From Leptospira paudalimensis (GTDB lineage Bacteria > Spirochaetota > Leptospiria > Leptospirales > Leptospiraceae), in contig NZ_JAMQPR010000001.1 of the NCBI RefSeq assembly GCF_026151345.1, forward strand, positions 3,172,676 to 3,236,675: 64,000 bases of DNA, in the 5' to 3' direction. Position 1 is the first letter of the stretch. Each line of letters starts with the position of its first letter. The notes under the pieces are model-generated. The model had not been told where the DNA came from and did no database searches. It worked only from the letters and a program-made list of their open reading frames with translations. The position numbers and the translations under genes were made by a program. Of the stretch, positions 1 through 8,346 are shown in pieces.

Positions 1-1046
1 CCAGGAACAATATTTCGACTCAGTTCATTTTTAATTCTAATTTTCCAATTTGAAGGGAGTGCTTTGTCAAAAGTCCTTAATGCCAACTCAGAACAAACCA
101 AACCAACAAGGCTCATTTGGTCTGTAGTCACTTGTTCAATTAAAATCGTTCGAGTTGTTTTTCTGATTTCAAATCGTTTAGAAACAAAAGGACGAATTGA
201 ATTTTCTTCTTTTTCTTTGGATTTATATGTGGAATACCGTAAGAGTCTTGATTGGACAATCTCTTCAAGTTTGTTCCCTTTTTCCGCACCAATAACCTTA
301 CGAAAAACATTTCCTGGAATTTGATAGAGTTCTGAGTCTTCTGCTGTGATGGCACTTGCTAATCTTTTTTGTTGTTTAAAGATTGCAATTTCACCAAGTA
401 TATCCCCAGATTTCATGATCGAGATGATTTTCCTCGGATTTTCAGTTCTGATTTGAACTTTTCCAGAACGGACGATGTATGCTGATTCTCCAGACTCACC
501 TTCAACAAAAATGAATTCACCTTGAGGAACTTTAATGAGTTGTATCGATTTTAAAATGGATTTGATTTCTTCAGGAGATAATTCATCAAAAAAACTTAGT
601 TTGCGAACGTAATGGAATTTTTCTTGTTCTTCTTCTCTATGTTTTGCTTTTTCTGCAATTTCAGGATGAGATTCAACTAACTTTAAAAAACGAGAAGTTG
701 GTAATAACAAAACAATAGAAGGTTCAAGTGCGTAATAATCATGTTTTGATGGAGTTTTTGTTAAAGTGATCCGTTCTCCTATCGACTCACCTTCTTCAAC
801 GAATGCATACCTTCCTAAATGAAGATCCTCTTTGTTTTGTTTCATTCCAAATTTGCCAGTGAGAACAAAATGAATGTACTCAGGCATTTGGTTTGCTTTG
901 ATTAATATTTGTCCAATCCGAACAAATTTGACTTCAATAAAAGGAATTAGTGATTCTCGTTCCGAATCGTCTAACTCTGCTAATAAATAATTAGATCGAA
1001 ATACATTTCGAATTTTTTCAAGATTACGCCTAACTTCTGATTGCAT
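1..1046 (-). CDS. double cyclic-nucleotide-binding domain protein, 3' end beyond window
   Basis: The frame is open from the ATG at 1046 down to base 1, so about 348 codons are visible and the C-terminus is outside the window. Two cNMP-binding (CAP_ED-like) modules are apparent: one at about residues 35-130 (with FVEEGESIGERITL) and a better one at about 165-260 (with GESGESAYIVRSGKVQ, then KSGDILGEIAIF). The stretch after about residue 285 (RPFVSKRFEIRKTTRTILIE) is not cNMP-binding; its position could suit a peptidase-C39-like or ABC-exporter domain, but that is a guess. The ATG directly follows the TAA of the upstream gene (TAAATG), implying translational coupling with the methyltransferase fusion and the thiolase. 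Ligand and output are unknown. Confidence 0.85.
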   Translation of the reverse strand, partial: MQSEVRRNLEKIRNVFRSNYLLAELDDSERESLIPFIEVKFVRIGQILIKANQMPEYIHFVLTGKFGMKQNKEDLHLGRYAFVEEGESIGERITLTKTPSKHDYYALEPSIVLLLPTSRFLKLVESHPEIAEKAKHREEEQEKFHYVRKLSFFDELSPEEIKSILKSIQLIKVPQGEFIFVEGESGESAYIVRSGKVQIRTENPRKIISIMKSGDILGEIAIFKQQKRLASAITAEDSELYQIPGNVFRKVIGAEKGNKLEEIVQSRLLRYSTYKSKEKEENSIRPFVSKRFEIRKTTRTILIEQVTTDQMSLVGLVCSELALRTFDKALPSNWKIRIKNELSRNIVP

Positions 1047-2633
1047 TTATTTTTCTGCTAACATGAGCATATGAGTCACAGGGAAATCATAAGGGTTCAA
1101 ATCGGTGATTTGTTTTGGATTTGGGATCCTCGGTAAATATAGTTTTATTTTGCCTTCATAACGATTTTTAACGAGCCATTCATTTCGATAGGCACGAGAA
1201 TTTGGGGAAATTTTAAATCCAATTGATTCTAATTGTTCTTTCCATTCGTTAAAACTCCAAAAACAAAAGGACTCGTGCATTTCACTTTTCCAATTGTCTG
1301 TATAATCTTTTTTTGAGATGTATTCGCAGATATCTTTGAGTTTCATACGGTGGTATTCTATACCATCGACTAAAATGGAGGTCGTCCTAAGCACATAACC
1401 TTCCTCTTTGCGAAAGTCTTGTTGGAATTGGAAAAATCTTTCTTTCGTCGATAGGGATTCCAAGTATTCTTTGAAACTAACAAAATCCTCTGGACCAAGT
1501 CCTTGGTTTGTACTCGAATCCTCTTCCATCCAGACATAAACTTCCGTTTCTTTGTCTTCTGGACCCACAACATCCCGGTTGATCCAAACCCCTCCATAAA
1601 CAAGTTCCTCAAAACGGTTTTTGATAAATGCCAGTAGTTGTGACCGGTCACCGTACGATTCGATTTCATGGGTAAGAGAGGATGTATGTATGGCATTCAT
1701 ACTGAGAGGTGGATACACAAGTCCACTCACTGCATTTTTACGCAAAAAAAAGACATTGGGATTTTGGAACTCACCATTTTCTTTTCTTTGTTCACAGATA
1801 TGGTAAAGATGGCGGGCGATTTCCACTCCATAAAAATCTGATTCCGTATACTTAGGATCTTGGCAGACAAGTTTGATCCATGAACCAACAGCACAACCGA
1901 TGTCCCCAATTCGACCAGGTTTCAAAAAAGGAATCGTTTCTTGGAATTTGAGTTCTGCGATTTCATCCATCTCACGGACATAGGTATTATAATCCCGAGA
2001 TTCGGTTAGGTCTCCATCATCTCCAATGAGAGAATCAGAAAACAACATATCTACTTTTTCAAATAAGCCGTAATCTTGCCACAATCGTAAACAGGCAGGA
2101 TCAAGATTTTGTTTCGATTGTTTTTGTTTGACAACAATACTTTCTAACTCTTCCCAAGGAAGTTTTGCCAAAAAAGAATCTTGTGAACCAGGAACTTTTT
2201 CAACTGGTAGGACTTTGTATCCAAGTTCCAGATACAAGTTCGCCACTGGTGTGGAACAAAGGACAATTGTATTCTCAGGCGTTAATTTTAACTTTAACTC
2301 AGTTTCTACTTCAATTTTTTTAATTGTATACGAAGCAAAGTTAGGTGAATGACCAATGTCATCAATGGGAATTACAAAACTTGGAATGTTGAGTTCTCTG
2401 GAGAAATCCTGAATCATCATCGCCCTTTGGTAAAGGGGAAGTGGGTTACGCCTTGTGTTGTTATGATTGGCCGATGTAACGGCAAAGATGATGGCACATG
2501 GGTGTTTGGAAATTTGTAATGGATTTCCAAACACATCCAATTCTTCCGAGAGTCCCATGTTTACCAAACGAAGTAAGTATTCCTTTTGGTACCTGGTGAG
2601 GAGATGGTGACGCCCCGGAAGGAGTAGGTACAT
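1047..2633 (-). CDS. NMN-adenylyltransferase-like domain fused to SAM methyltransferase
   Basis: The 528-aa protein has two recognisable parts. Residues 1-160 resemble the archaeal-type NMN adenylyltransferase fold: a strand, then TSANHNNTRRNPLPL at 63-77 (compare the family's ENPFTAGER region), RAMMI, and IPSFVIPIDDI at about 93-103. Where the family has its HxGH motif, this protein reads PGRHHLLTRYQ (6-16), so catalysis is doubtful. Residues 205-400 form a class I SAM methyltransferase with motif I IGDIGCAVGSW (252-262). The C-terminal 120 residues are not recognised. Substrate and reaction are unknown. It lies 6 bp after the thiolase gene and abuts the cNMP-binding gene, so the three are probably one operon. 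Confidence 0.7.
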   Translation of the reverse strand: MYLLLPGRHHLLTRYQKEYLLRLVNMGLSEELDVFGNPLQISKHPCAIIFAVTSANHNNTRRNPLPLYQRAMMIQDFSRELNIPSFVIPIDDIGHSPNFASYTIKKIEVETELKLKLTPENTIVLCSTPVANLYLELGYKVLPVEKVPGSQDSFLAKLPWEELESIVVKQKQSKQNLDPACLRLWQDYGLFEKVDMLFSDSLIGDDGDLTESRDYNTYVREMDEIAELKFQETIPFLKPGRIGDIGCAVGSWIKLVCQDPKYTESDFYGVEIARHLYHICEQRKENGEFQNPNVFFLRKNAVSGLVYPPLSMNAIHTSSLTHEIESYGDRSQLLAFIKNRFEELVYGGVWINRDVVGPEDKETEVYVWMEEDSSTNQGLGPEDFVSFKEYLESLSTKERFFQFQQDFRKEEGYVLRTTSILVDGIEYHRMKLKDICEYISKKDYTDNWKSEMHESFCFWSFNEWKEQLESIGFKISPNSRAYRNEWLVKNRYEGKIKLYLPRIPNPKQITDLNPYDFPVTHMLMLAEK

Positions 2634-2639
2634 TTTGTA

Positions 2640-3821
2640 CTAAGCTTTAGGGTTTTCTAAAACAATCGCGATTCCTTGTCCACCACCGATACAAAGAGAA
2701 GCAACACCATACTTCACTCCACGTCTTTGCATCTCAAGAGCAAGAGTTAAAGTCACACGGTTACCCGATGCTCCGAGTGGATGTCCAATTGCAACAGCAC
2801 CACCGTTCACATTCGTGATCTTTGGATCAAGACCAAGTTCCTTTTGTACCGCTAAGTACTGAGCTGCGAATGCTTCATTCACTTCGACAAGTCCAATGTC
2901 TTTTAAACTGAGTCCTGCTTTTTGTAATGCAGCTGGAATTGCAAGTGCAGGTCCAATTCCCATCTTAGCAGGATCACAACCTGCATGTCCCCAAGATTTT
3001 ACAATCGCGAGTGGTTCCTTACCGAGTTTTTTTGCTTGGGATGCGGATGCGACAATCATAGCAGAAGCTCCGTCATTGATTCCCGATGCGTTTCCTGCAG
3101 TTACCGATCCATCTTTTTTAAAAGCAGGTTTTAAAGTGGCAAGTTTTGCTCCACCTGCTTTTCCTTTGATGAATTCATCCTTATCGAACACAATTGGATT
3201 TTTTCCATTGATCGTGATGGGATGGATTTCATTTTTTAGAATTCCCTTGTTAGTTGCTTCTTCTGCTCGTTCTTGCGAAGTGGCTGCCCAAGCATCTTGT
3301 TCTTCTCTGGAAATTTTATATTGGTCAGACAAGTTTTCTGCCGTCATCCCCATGGGAAGTTCTACATAAATGTCAGTTAAACCTTGTGCGAGTGAATCTT
3401 CAAATTCTGCATTTCCATAACGAACTCCAAACCTTGCATTGCGTACAACATAAGGTGCATTGCTCATGGATTCCACTCCACCAGCAAGAACAGTGTGTGC
3501 CTCACCTAACATGATTTTTTTAGCAGCTTGGATCACTGCTTCCATTCCTGAACCACAAAGTCTATTGAGTGTTAATGCTGGACTTGTGATCGGAACTCCT
3601 GATTTTAACCCGATATGACGAGCTAAATAAATTCCATCTTTACCAGTAGGGATAACATTTCCAAAAATACTTTCTTCAATTAAAGAAGGATCAACTCCAG
3701 TTTTTTGGAGTGCTGCCTTTGATACTTCGACCCCAAGGTCTACGGCACTCATGTCTTTGAGTGTTCCGCCAAAACTACCGAATGCGGATCTCAGTCCGCC
3801 CAAAATGTAAACTTGTTCCAT
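2640..3821 (-). CDS. acetyl-CoA C-acetyltransferase (thiolase)
   Basis: This is a 393-aa thiolase of normal length. It condenses two acetyl-CoA to acetoacetyl-CoA or cleaves 3-ketoacyl-CoA in beta-oxidation. The acyl-accepting cysteine is C89 in [11 protein letters not shown]. The general-base histidine sits in [15 protein letters not shown] and the second catalytic cysteine in SLCIGGGQG near the C-terminus, so the active site is complete. The start at 3821 gives the usual N-terminus [15 protein letters not shown]. Short- or broad-chain specificity cannot be read from the sequence; atoB, phbA and fadA are all possible names. It is the first gene of the left-hand minus-strand operon and is divergent from the glycosyltransferase-like gene at 3911. 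Confidence 0.93.
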   Translation of the reverse strand: MEQVYILGGLRSAFGSFGGTLKDMSAVDLGVEVSKAALQKTGVDPSLIEESIFGNVIPTGKDGIYLARHIGLKSGVPITSPALTLNRLCGSGMEAVIQAAKKIMLGEAHTVLAGGVESMSNAPYVVRNARFGVRYGNAEFEDSLAQGLTDIYVELPMGMTAENLSDQYKISREEQDAWAATSQERAEEATNKGILKNEIHPITINGKNPIVFDKDEFIKGKAGGAKLATLKPAFKKDGSVTAGNASGINDGASAMIVASASQAKKLGKEPLAIVKSWGHAGCDPAKMGIGPALAIPAALQKAGLSLKDIGLVEVNEAFAAQYLAVQKELGLDPKITNVNGGAVAIGHPLGASGNRVTLTLALEMQRRGVKYGVASLCIGGGQGIAIVLENPKA

Positions 3822-3910
3822 AGATACCAGGAATGGGCAAAATTGGTCACCTGTCAGCTAAGAATTGAAATTTCACTTGAAAGAGAATGCCACTTAAATA
3901 GACTTCCTGC

Positions 3911-5308
3911 ATGAATCGAGAACCAATGTTCGGCCTTGACACAGGTTTTATTTCCAAACAAACCGCAGGCCTCATTCGAGGGATCCTCCAAAAACGATAT
4001 TCTATTGGAGAAAGCTCCATTCCCTTATTTTCTTCCCCTTCCCCTTTGTACCCTGGCCTAGAACTCATTTCCGACAAAGGACAAAATCCCATTGAAACAA
4101 GATTACTCGTGGGAAGCATTCGGATGGGGTACGGTCACCACAGAATGGCACTTTCAGTGTATTCCCATTCTTTGAAAAAAAACATCCCTACTTACTTACA
4201 CGATTTACTTGCCATCACCTCCCCGGAATCAAAAGCCATTGCCGATATCGATTCTGGTTATAGTTTTTTCTCTCGTATGAGTGCTGAGATTGGTGGTCCT
4301 GTGGAATGGATTTGGGGACAACTTATGTCACAAGGAAATCTAACCTCTCTTGAATTTTCATGCCAACTTGCAGCTCTGTACAAAGGACTCATGAATGGAA
4401 TTCCAAAAGATTCACCTGTCATCACCACATACCCGTTAAATGGTCAGATAGCAGTTGCTTCTGATTTTAACAAAACCATTCATTTAATTTGTGATAATTA
4501 CCCACAATACTATTTACTTGTGCCTGGAGCATTGAACTTAGTCCAATCCCCTTCTTCTTATACCAAGTTTATCGAAATGGGTGTACCAAAAGACAATCTC
4601 GCTGTCGCTGGACATTGGGTATCAGAAGACATTGTATCAAATGCTGTCACTGATTCTGAAAATCGTGTAAGAAGGATTGATTCCAAAAAAATCCGAAGGT
4701 TCTTAATCCCAATTGGTGGAGCGGGTGCACAAAAAGGTTATATTTTAGATCTCATTCGTTTGACCAAGTCATATCTCACCAACAAAAAAGCAGTGTATTG
4801 GATTAACACTGGTGACCATGTGAAAGTGCTCAAGGCAATTGAAGAGTATTTGATTTTTCAAAAAATCCCATATTTATCAATAGATTCCTGGGAAGACCTA
4901 CTAACTTTCATTACACGACACCCTCTTAGGTCTGATGACAATGAAAACAATCCGCCTGTAGTTTTGTTTCATTTTCCAACTCACACAGAAGCATTTTCAG
5001 CAACCGACAAACTCATTCGAATTGCAGATGTCCTTGTCACAAAACCATCTGAGTTGGCATTTTTTCCAATACCAAAACTGTTTATCCGCAGGGTTGGAGA
5101 CCATGAAGCTGCTTCGGTTGTAAGGTCTTTGGAACTAGGAGAAGGAACTGTGGAATGTAGGGAAGTGATGCATGCAAAGGAACTGGTTCAAATTTTCACT
5201 GAGTCCGATGATTTGTTACTACGAATGAACGAATCCATTATCAAAAATACAATCGAAGGGGTCTATAACGGAAGTAAAACGGCCGTCGAAATGGCGACCG
5301 CTTCTTAA
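3911..5308 (+). CDS. GT-B glycosyltransferase-like protein (MGDG-synthase/MurG-like)
   Basis: The 465-aa cytoplasmic protein has GYGHHRMALSV at residues 73-83, which resembles the N-terminal GGGH-type loop of family GT28 enzymes such as MurG and MGDG synthase. A second glycine-rich loop, IPIGGAGAQKG, begins the C-terminal half, and VLVTKPSELAFFPIPKLF near residue 390 resembles the nucleotide-sugar-binding part of these enzymes. It may glycosylate a lipid or polyprenyl carrier, but similarity is at fold level only and donor and acceptor are unknown. The ATG at 3911 has no clear ribosome-binding site. An in-frame ATG five codons later (3926) is an alternative. The gene ends 4 bp from the convergent Hpt gene. 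Confidence 0.55.
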   Translation: MNREPMFGLDTGFISKQTAGLIRGILQKRYSIGESSIPLFSSPSPLYPGLELISDKGQNPIETRLLVGSIRMGYGHHRMALSVYSHSLKKNIPTYLHDLLAITSPESKAIADIDSGYSFFSRMSAEIGGPVEWIWGQLMSQGNLTSLEFSCQLAALYKGLMNGIPKDSPVITTYPLNGQIAVASDFNKTIHLICDNYPQYYLLVPGALNLVQSPSSYTKFIEMGVPKDNLAVAGHWVSEDIVSNAVTDSENRVRRIDSKKIRRFLIPIGGAGAQKGYILDLIRLTKSYLTNKKAVYWINTGDHVKVLKAIEEYLIFQKIPYLSIDSWEDLLTFITRHPLRSDDNENNPPVVLFHFPTHTEAFSATDKLIRIADVLVTKPSELAFFPIPKLFIRRVGDHEAASVVRSLELGEGTVECREVMHAKELVQIFTESDDLLLRMNESIIKNTIEGVYNGSKTAVEMATAS

Positions 5309-5312
5309 GGAT

Positions 5313-5675
5313 TTAAGAGGAGAACTTTTTTTCTAACTCTTGTTTCGTGGATTCCCAAATCCCTGGAATTTTTTTTCCTTCGGTTATGGATGAGTCCACG
5401 TCTCCTGACTTCACAAGTGCCTCAGCTTTGACCACCACTTCCGAAAGACCTGCCAGTCCAAAATTGGCAGCAACTCCTTTGATTTGGTGGAGTTCGGATT
5501 GTAGTTCTTTTGGATCCTTGGATAACATCAATCGGTCCAAATTTTCAACCCGAGTCGCCATATTTTCCAATAGCGAAGTAATCATTTCCTTCAGCCATGC
5601 TTGGTCTTCAGGATCATTCATATCCACAAGAGATTCGATTCGCGACCAATCTATTAACAAGTTCACACCACCCAT
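5313..5675 (-). CDS. Hpt domain phosphotransfer protein
   Basis: This 120-aa protein is essentially one histidine phosphotransfer domain. The phospho-accepting histidine is H63 in LHQIKGVAANFG, the typical Hpt signature HxxKGxAxxxG, inside a predicted helical bundle. Such proteins relay phosphate between a hybrid histidine kinase and a response regulator. No kinase or receiver gene is adjacent, so it is an orphan relay protein whose partners must be encoded elsewhere. It converges with the glycosyltransferase-like gene and is divergent from lpxA. Confidence 0.85.
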   Translation of the reverse strand: MGGVNLLIDWSRIESLVDMNDPEDQAWLKEMITSLLENMATRVENLDRLMLSKDPKELQSELHQIKGVAANFGLAGLSEVVVKAEALVKSGDVDSSITEGKKIPGIWESTKQELEKKFSS

Positions 5676-5765
5676 TCAAAAGATAACAGACTCATAAAAG
5701 CGTGTAAATTACATTTTAAAAAATCATTTGCAGGTCTTTCCAATTGGTTTTTTTTGTAAATCAAT

Positions 5766-6572
5766 ATGAAAATACACCCCACTGCCATCATCGATCCAAA
5801 GGCGGAATTACATGAATCCGTTGAAGTAGGTCCATTTTGTATCATCGAAAAAGATGTAAAAATTGGAGAAGGAACCGTCATCGAATCCCACGTAAAAATC
5901 TTGTCTGGGACGCGGATTGGTAAATTTAACAAAATTTCCTCAGGTGGTAGTTTCGGTGGTTTGCCTCAAGATTTAGCTTTCAAACCCGAAACCAAAACCT
6001 ATTTGGAAATTGGGGATCACAATCATTTTAGAGAAAACGTTATTTTCCATAGGGGCACTGTAGATGGGAAAGCTACTACCATCGGAAATCATAATTATAT
6101 GATGGGTAATGTACACATTGCACATGATACGATTGTAGGTGACCATAATATCATAGTCCAAAACACAATGCTTGCTGGTCACGTTGTGATCGGAAACAAA
6201 GTCTTCATTTCTGGATCAGTGGGAGTTCACCAATTTGTAAGAGTTTCCGATTATGCAATGTTAGCAGGCCTCACAAAGGTAGTAAAAGATGTTCCTCCGT
6301 ATGCAACTGTTGACGGTCACCCTGGTCTTGTGGTAAGTTTGAATGTTGTCGGAATGAAACGAGCTGGAATTTCTGCCGATGTTCGTCTTGCAATCAAAAG
6401 AGTTTATAAAACGATCTATCATAGTGGTTTTAACACAAAACAAGCATTAGCTGAGCTTAAGAAAGACCCAAATCCTGCTCCTGAAGTACAAAAAGTTATC
6501 GAATTCTTTGAAACAAGTAAACGTGGTGTTGTTGATCACCGATTTGTTTCTGGTGGATCCGACGAAGAATGA
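5766..6572 (+). CDS. lpxA: acyl-ACP--UDP-N-acetylglucosamine O-acyltransferase
   Basis: The 268-aa left-handed beta-helix enzyme catalyses the first step of lipid A synthesis, transferring a 3-hydroxyacyl chain from ACP to the UDP-sugar in the cytoplasm. Hexapeptide repeats run from MKIHPTAIIDPKAEL onward. The catalytic histidine is H120 in NVHIAHDTIVGDH, equivalent to E. coli H125, and the C-terminal helical domain is present. In Leptospira the known substrate is UDP-GlcNAc3N, giving amide-linked chains; whether that applies here is inferred from the genus. The gene is not in an lpxD-fabZ-lpxB cluster but overlaps galE by 4 bp (ATGA). Confidence 0.95.
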   Translation: MKIHPTAIIDPKAELHESVEVGPFCIIEKDVKIGEGTVIESHVKILSGTRIGKFNKISSGGSFGGLPQDLAFKPETKTYLEIGDHNHFRENVIFHRGTVDGKATTIGNHNYMMGNVHIAHDTIVGDHNIIVQNTMLAGHVVIGNKVFISGSVGVHQFVRVSDYAMLAGLTKVVKDVPPYATVDGHPGLVVSLNVVGMKRAGISADVRLAIKRVYKTIYHSGFNTKQALAELKKDPNPAPEVQKVIEFFETSKRGVVDHRFVSGGSDEE

Positions 6573-7537
6573 GAGTTCTCGTTACCGGGGGAGCCGGTTA
6601 TATTGGAAGTCACATTGTCCTAGAACTAATGGAACTAGGACATGAAATCATTATTGTGGATGATATGGAAAAAGGAAATGAAGCTAATTTGTTTCCTGGA
6701 AATGAATTCATTAAAGGGGAAATCCAAGATCCAAATATTCTAAAAAAAGCATTTTCCAAAAAGGTTGATGCAGTATTTCACTTTGCCGCTTGGAAAGCTG
6801 CGGGTGAATCCATGACAGATCCATTAAAATATACAATGAATAATTTAAATGGAACCTTCACTTTGTTAAATGCCATGATTGAATATGGTTGCAAGTTTTT
6901 TGTATTTTCTTCTTCCGCTGCGGTGTATGGTGCTCCTCAATATTTGCCAATAGACGAAAATCATCCCTTACAACCTGAAAATTATTATGGTTATACAAAA
7001 CTCTGTATTGAAGAAAATTTGGAATGGTTTGATAAACTGAAAGGATTAAAGTCAGCTCGACTACGTTACTTTAATGCTGCAGGTTACGACCCAAAAGGTA
7101 GAATCAAAGGAATCGAAAAAACCCCAGCCAACTTATTACCCATCATCATGGAAGCAGCGTCTGGTATTCGGAAAGGTTTTGAGATTTATGGAAATGATTA
7201 TGATACAGAAGATGGAACTTGTGTTCGTGACTACATTCACGTAAGTGATTTAGCAAAAGCACATGTTTTGGCCTTAAACTACATCATGGAAAAAAATGAA
7301 AGTTTAACTGTAAACTTAGGATCGGAAGCCGGATATTCAGTCAAAGAAATGGCTGATTTATCCGAGAAAGTTGTTGGAAAACAAATTCCTCACAAAACAG
7401 GGCCTAGGCGACTTGGAGACCCTGCTAAATTACTAGCTTCTTCCAAAAAAGCTAGGGAAATACTGAACTGGAAACCAATCTATAGTGATGCAGAAACATT
7501 ACTATCGAGTATGTGGAATTTGTATAAAAATCTATAA
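6569..7537 (+). CDS. galE: UDP-glucose 4-epimerase
   Basis: This 322-aa extended short-chain dehydrogenase interconverts UDP-glucose and UDP-galactose, or their N-acetyl forms. The NAD-binding loop TGGAGYIGSH lies at residues 6-15, the SSSAAVYG segment at 114-121, and the catalytic YxxxK pair is Y140/K144 in YYGYTK. The RYFNAAGYDPKGRIKG and CVRDYIHVSDLA segments are typical of GalE. The ATG overlaps the lpxA stop, so the two are translationally coupled, which suggests a role in LPS precursor supply. Its 3' end overlaps the convergent carboxypeptidase gene by 6 bp. Other UDP-sugar epimerase specificities are possible. Confidence 0.9.
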   Translation: MRVLVTGGAGYIGSHIVLELMELGHEIIIVDDMEKGNEANLFPGNEFIKGEIQDPNILKKAFSKKVDAVFHFAAWKAAGESMTDPLKYTMNNLNGTFTLLNAMIEYGCKFFVFSSSAAVYGAPQYLPIDENHPLQPENYYGYTKLCIEENLEWFDKLKGLKSARLRYFNAAGYDPKGRIKGIEKTPANLLPIIMEAASGIRKGFEIYGNDYDTEDGTCVRDYIHVSDLAKAHVLALNYIMEKNESLTVNLGSEAGYSVKEMADLSEKVVGKQIPHKTGPRRLGDPAKLLASSKKAREILNWKPIYSDAETLLSSMWNLYKNL

Positions 7538-8332
7538 ATTCTGCGAACTAATTTTTTCACACTCCGGGTTGATGGACCTTACATAATCCAAAGCCCGGTC
7601 ACCTAACACCTCAGCTCCCATAAAACTTCCGGTCAACTTGATCTCACCAGATTGAAATGATTTTACCCATTCTTTAGTGAGTTGGTTTGAGATGGGTGCA
7701 TAAGACCAGTGCCATTTTTCTTCTTGGTAACCTTTATTATTTCGTGAAGCAAGTGGACTATATGGTTGGCAAAATCCATATTTGGAAGCATTTTCTTTTA
7801 ACCAATCGTATAGAATTTTTCCCTTTCCATTCGATTCAAAATAGGCATTATCCAAAGCATTTAAGTCAAAGTCGGTTCCCCAATGGTGACGAGATGTTCC
7901 AGGAGCACTCGAAAATTCTAAGATCAAATTGATGATTTCTTCAGGTGACTTTCCGGTGATCGGTACTCGCATCGCTTTTTTACCAGAGTATTTGGATTCC
8001 CAAATTCCTTTTTGGTGTGAAAAATTACGGAAACTAGAAACTAAAAAAATATGTTGTTTATAAGAACTTGGTTTTGAGTCTTCAAAATCATTGATCATTT
8101 TGTGAAGTGCTTTTTTAACATCTGGTCGAAGGAAATGTTCTTTTGCATTTTCTTCTAATATAACAGGCGCTAATGGTCCAGGAGAATTGAATTTGCCGGT
8201 TAAATAGGAAACCTTATCAATACCCAAATACAAATCAGTTTGAGTTTGTTTGACAGGTTTCTCTCCACATACGCATAGTATTGAGAGCAAAAACAATAAT
8301 AGATATTTCGTTCTGAACATAGTAAGGTTCAT
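7532..8332 (-). CDS. VanY/DacB-type D-alanyl-D-alanine carboxypeptidase (M15), lipoprotein-like
   Basis: The 266-aa protein begins with a hydrophobic export signal (residues 1-22, ending SILCVCGEKP), which looks like a spirochaetal lipobox. The M15B zinc-peptidase motifs are present: SRHHWGTDFDL (the SxHxxGxAxD pattern with A replaced by T and an extra F) and EKWHWSY (the ExxHW pattern). These supply the zinc ligands and catalytic glutamate. Family members trim the terminal D-Ala of peptidoglycan stem peptides in the periplasm. It is the last gene of the recG unit, 14 bp after recG. The start could also be the ATG at 8320, since neither ATG has a clear ribosome-binding site. Confidence 0.85.
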   Translation of the reverse strand: MNLTMFRTKYLLLFLLSILCVCGEKPVKQTQTDLYLGIDKVSYLTGKFNSPGPLAPVILEENAKEHFLRPDVKKALHKMINDFEDSKPSSYKQHIFLVSSFRNFSHQKGIWESKYSGKKAMRVPITGKSPEEIINLILEFSSAPGTSRHHWGTDFDLNALDNAYFESNGKGKILYDWLKENASKYGFCQPYSPLASRNNKGYQEEKWHWSYAPISNQLTKEWVKSFQSGEIKLTGSFMGAEVLGDRALDYVRSINPECEKISSQNL

Positions 8333-8346
8333 TTAAAAATTACCGA

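Noticed and set aside
2896..3369. 157-codon plus-strand frame opposite the thiolase gene
   Set aside because: Antisense of conserved thiolase motifs; no initiation signal or recognisable domain.
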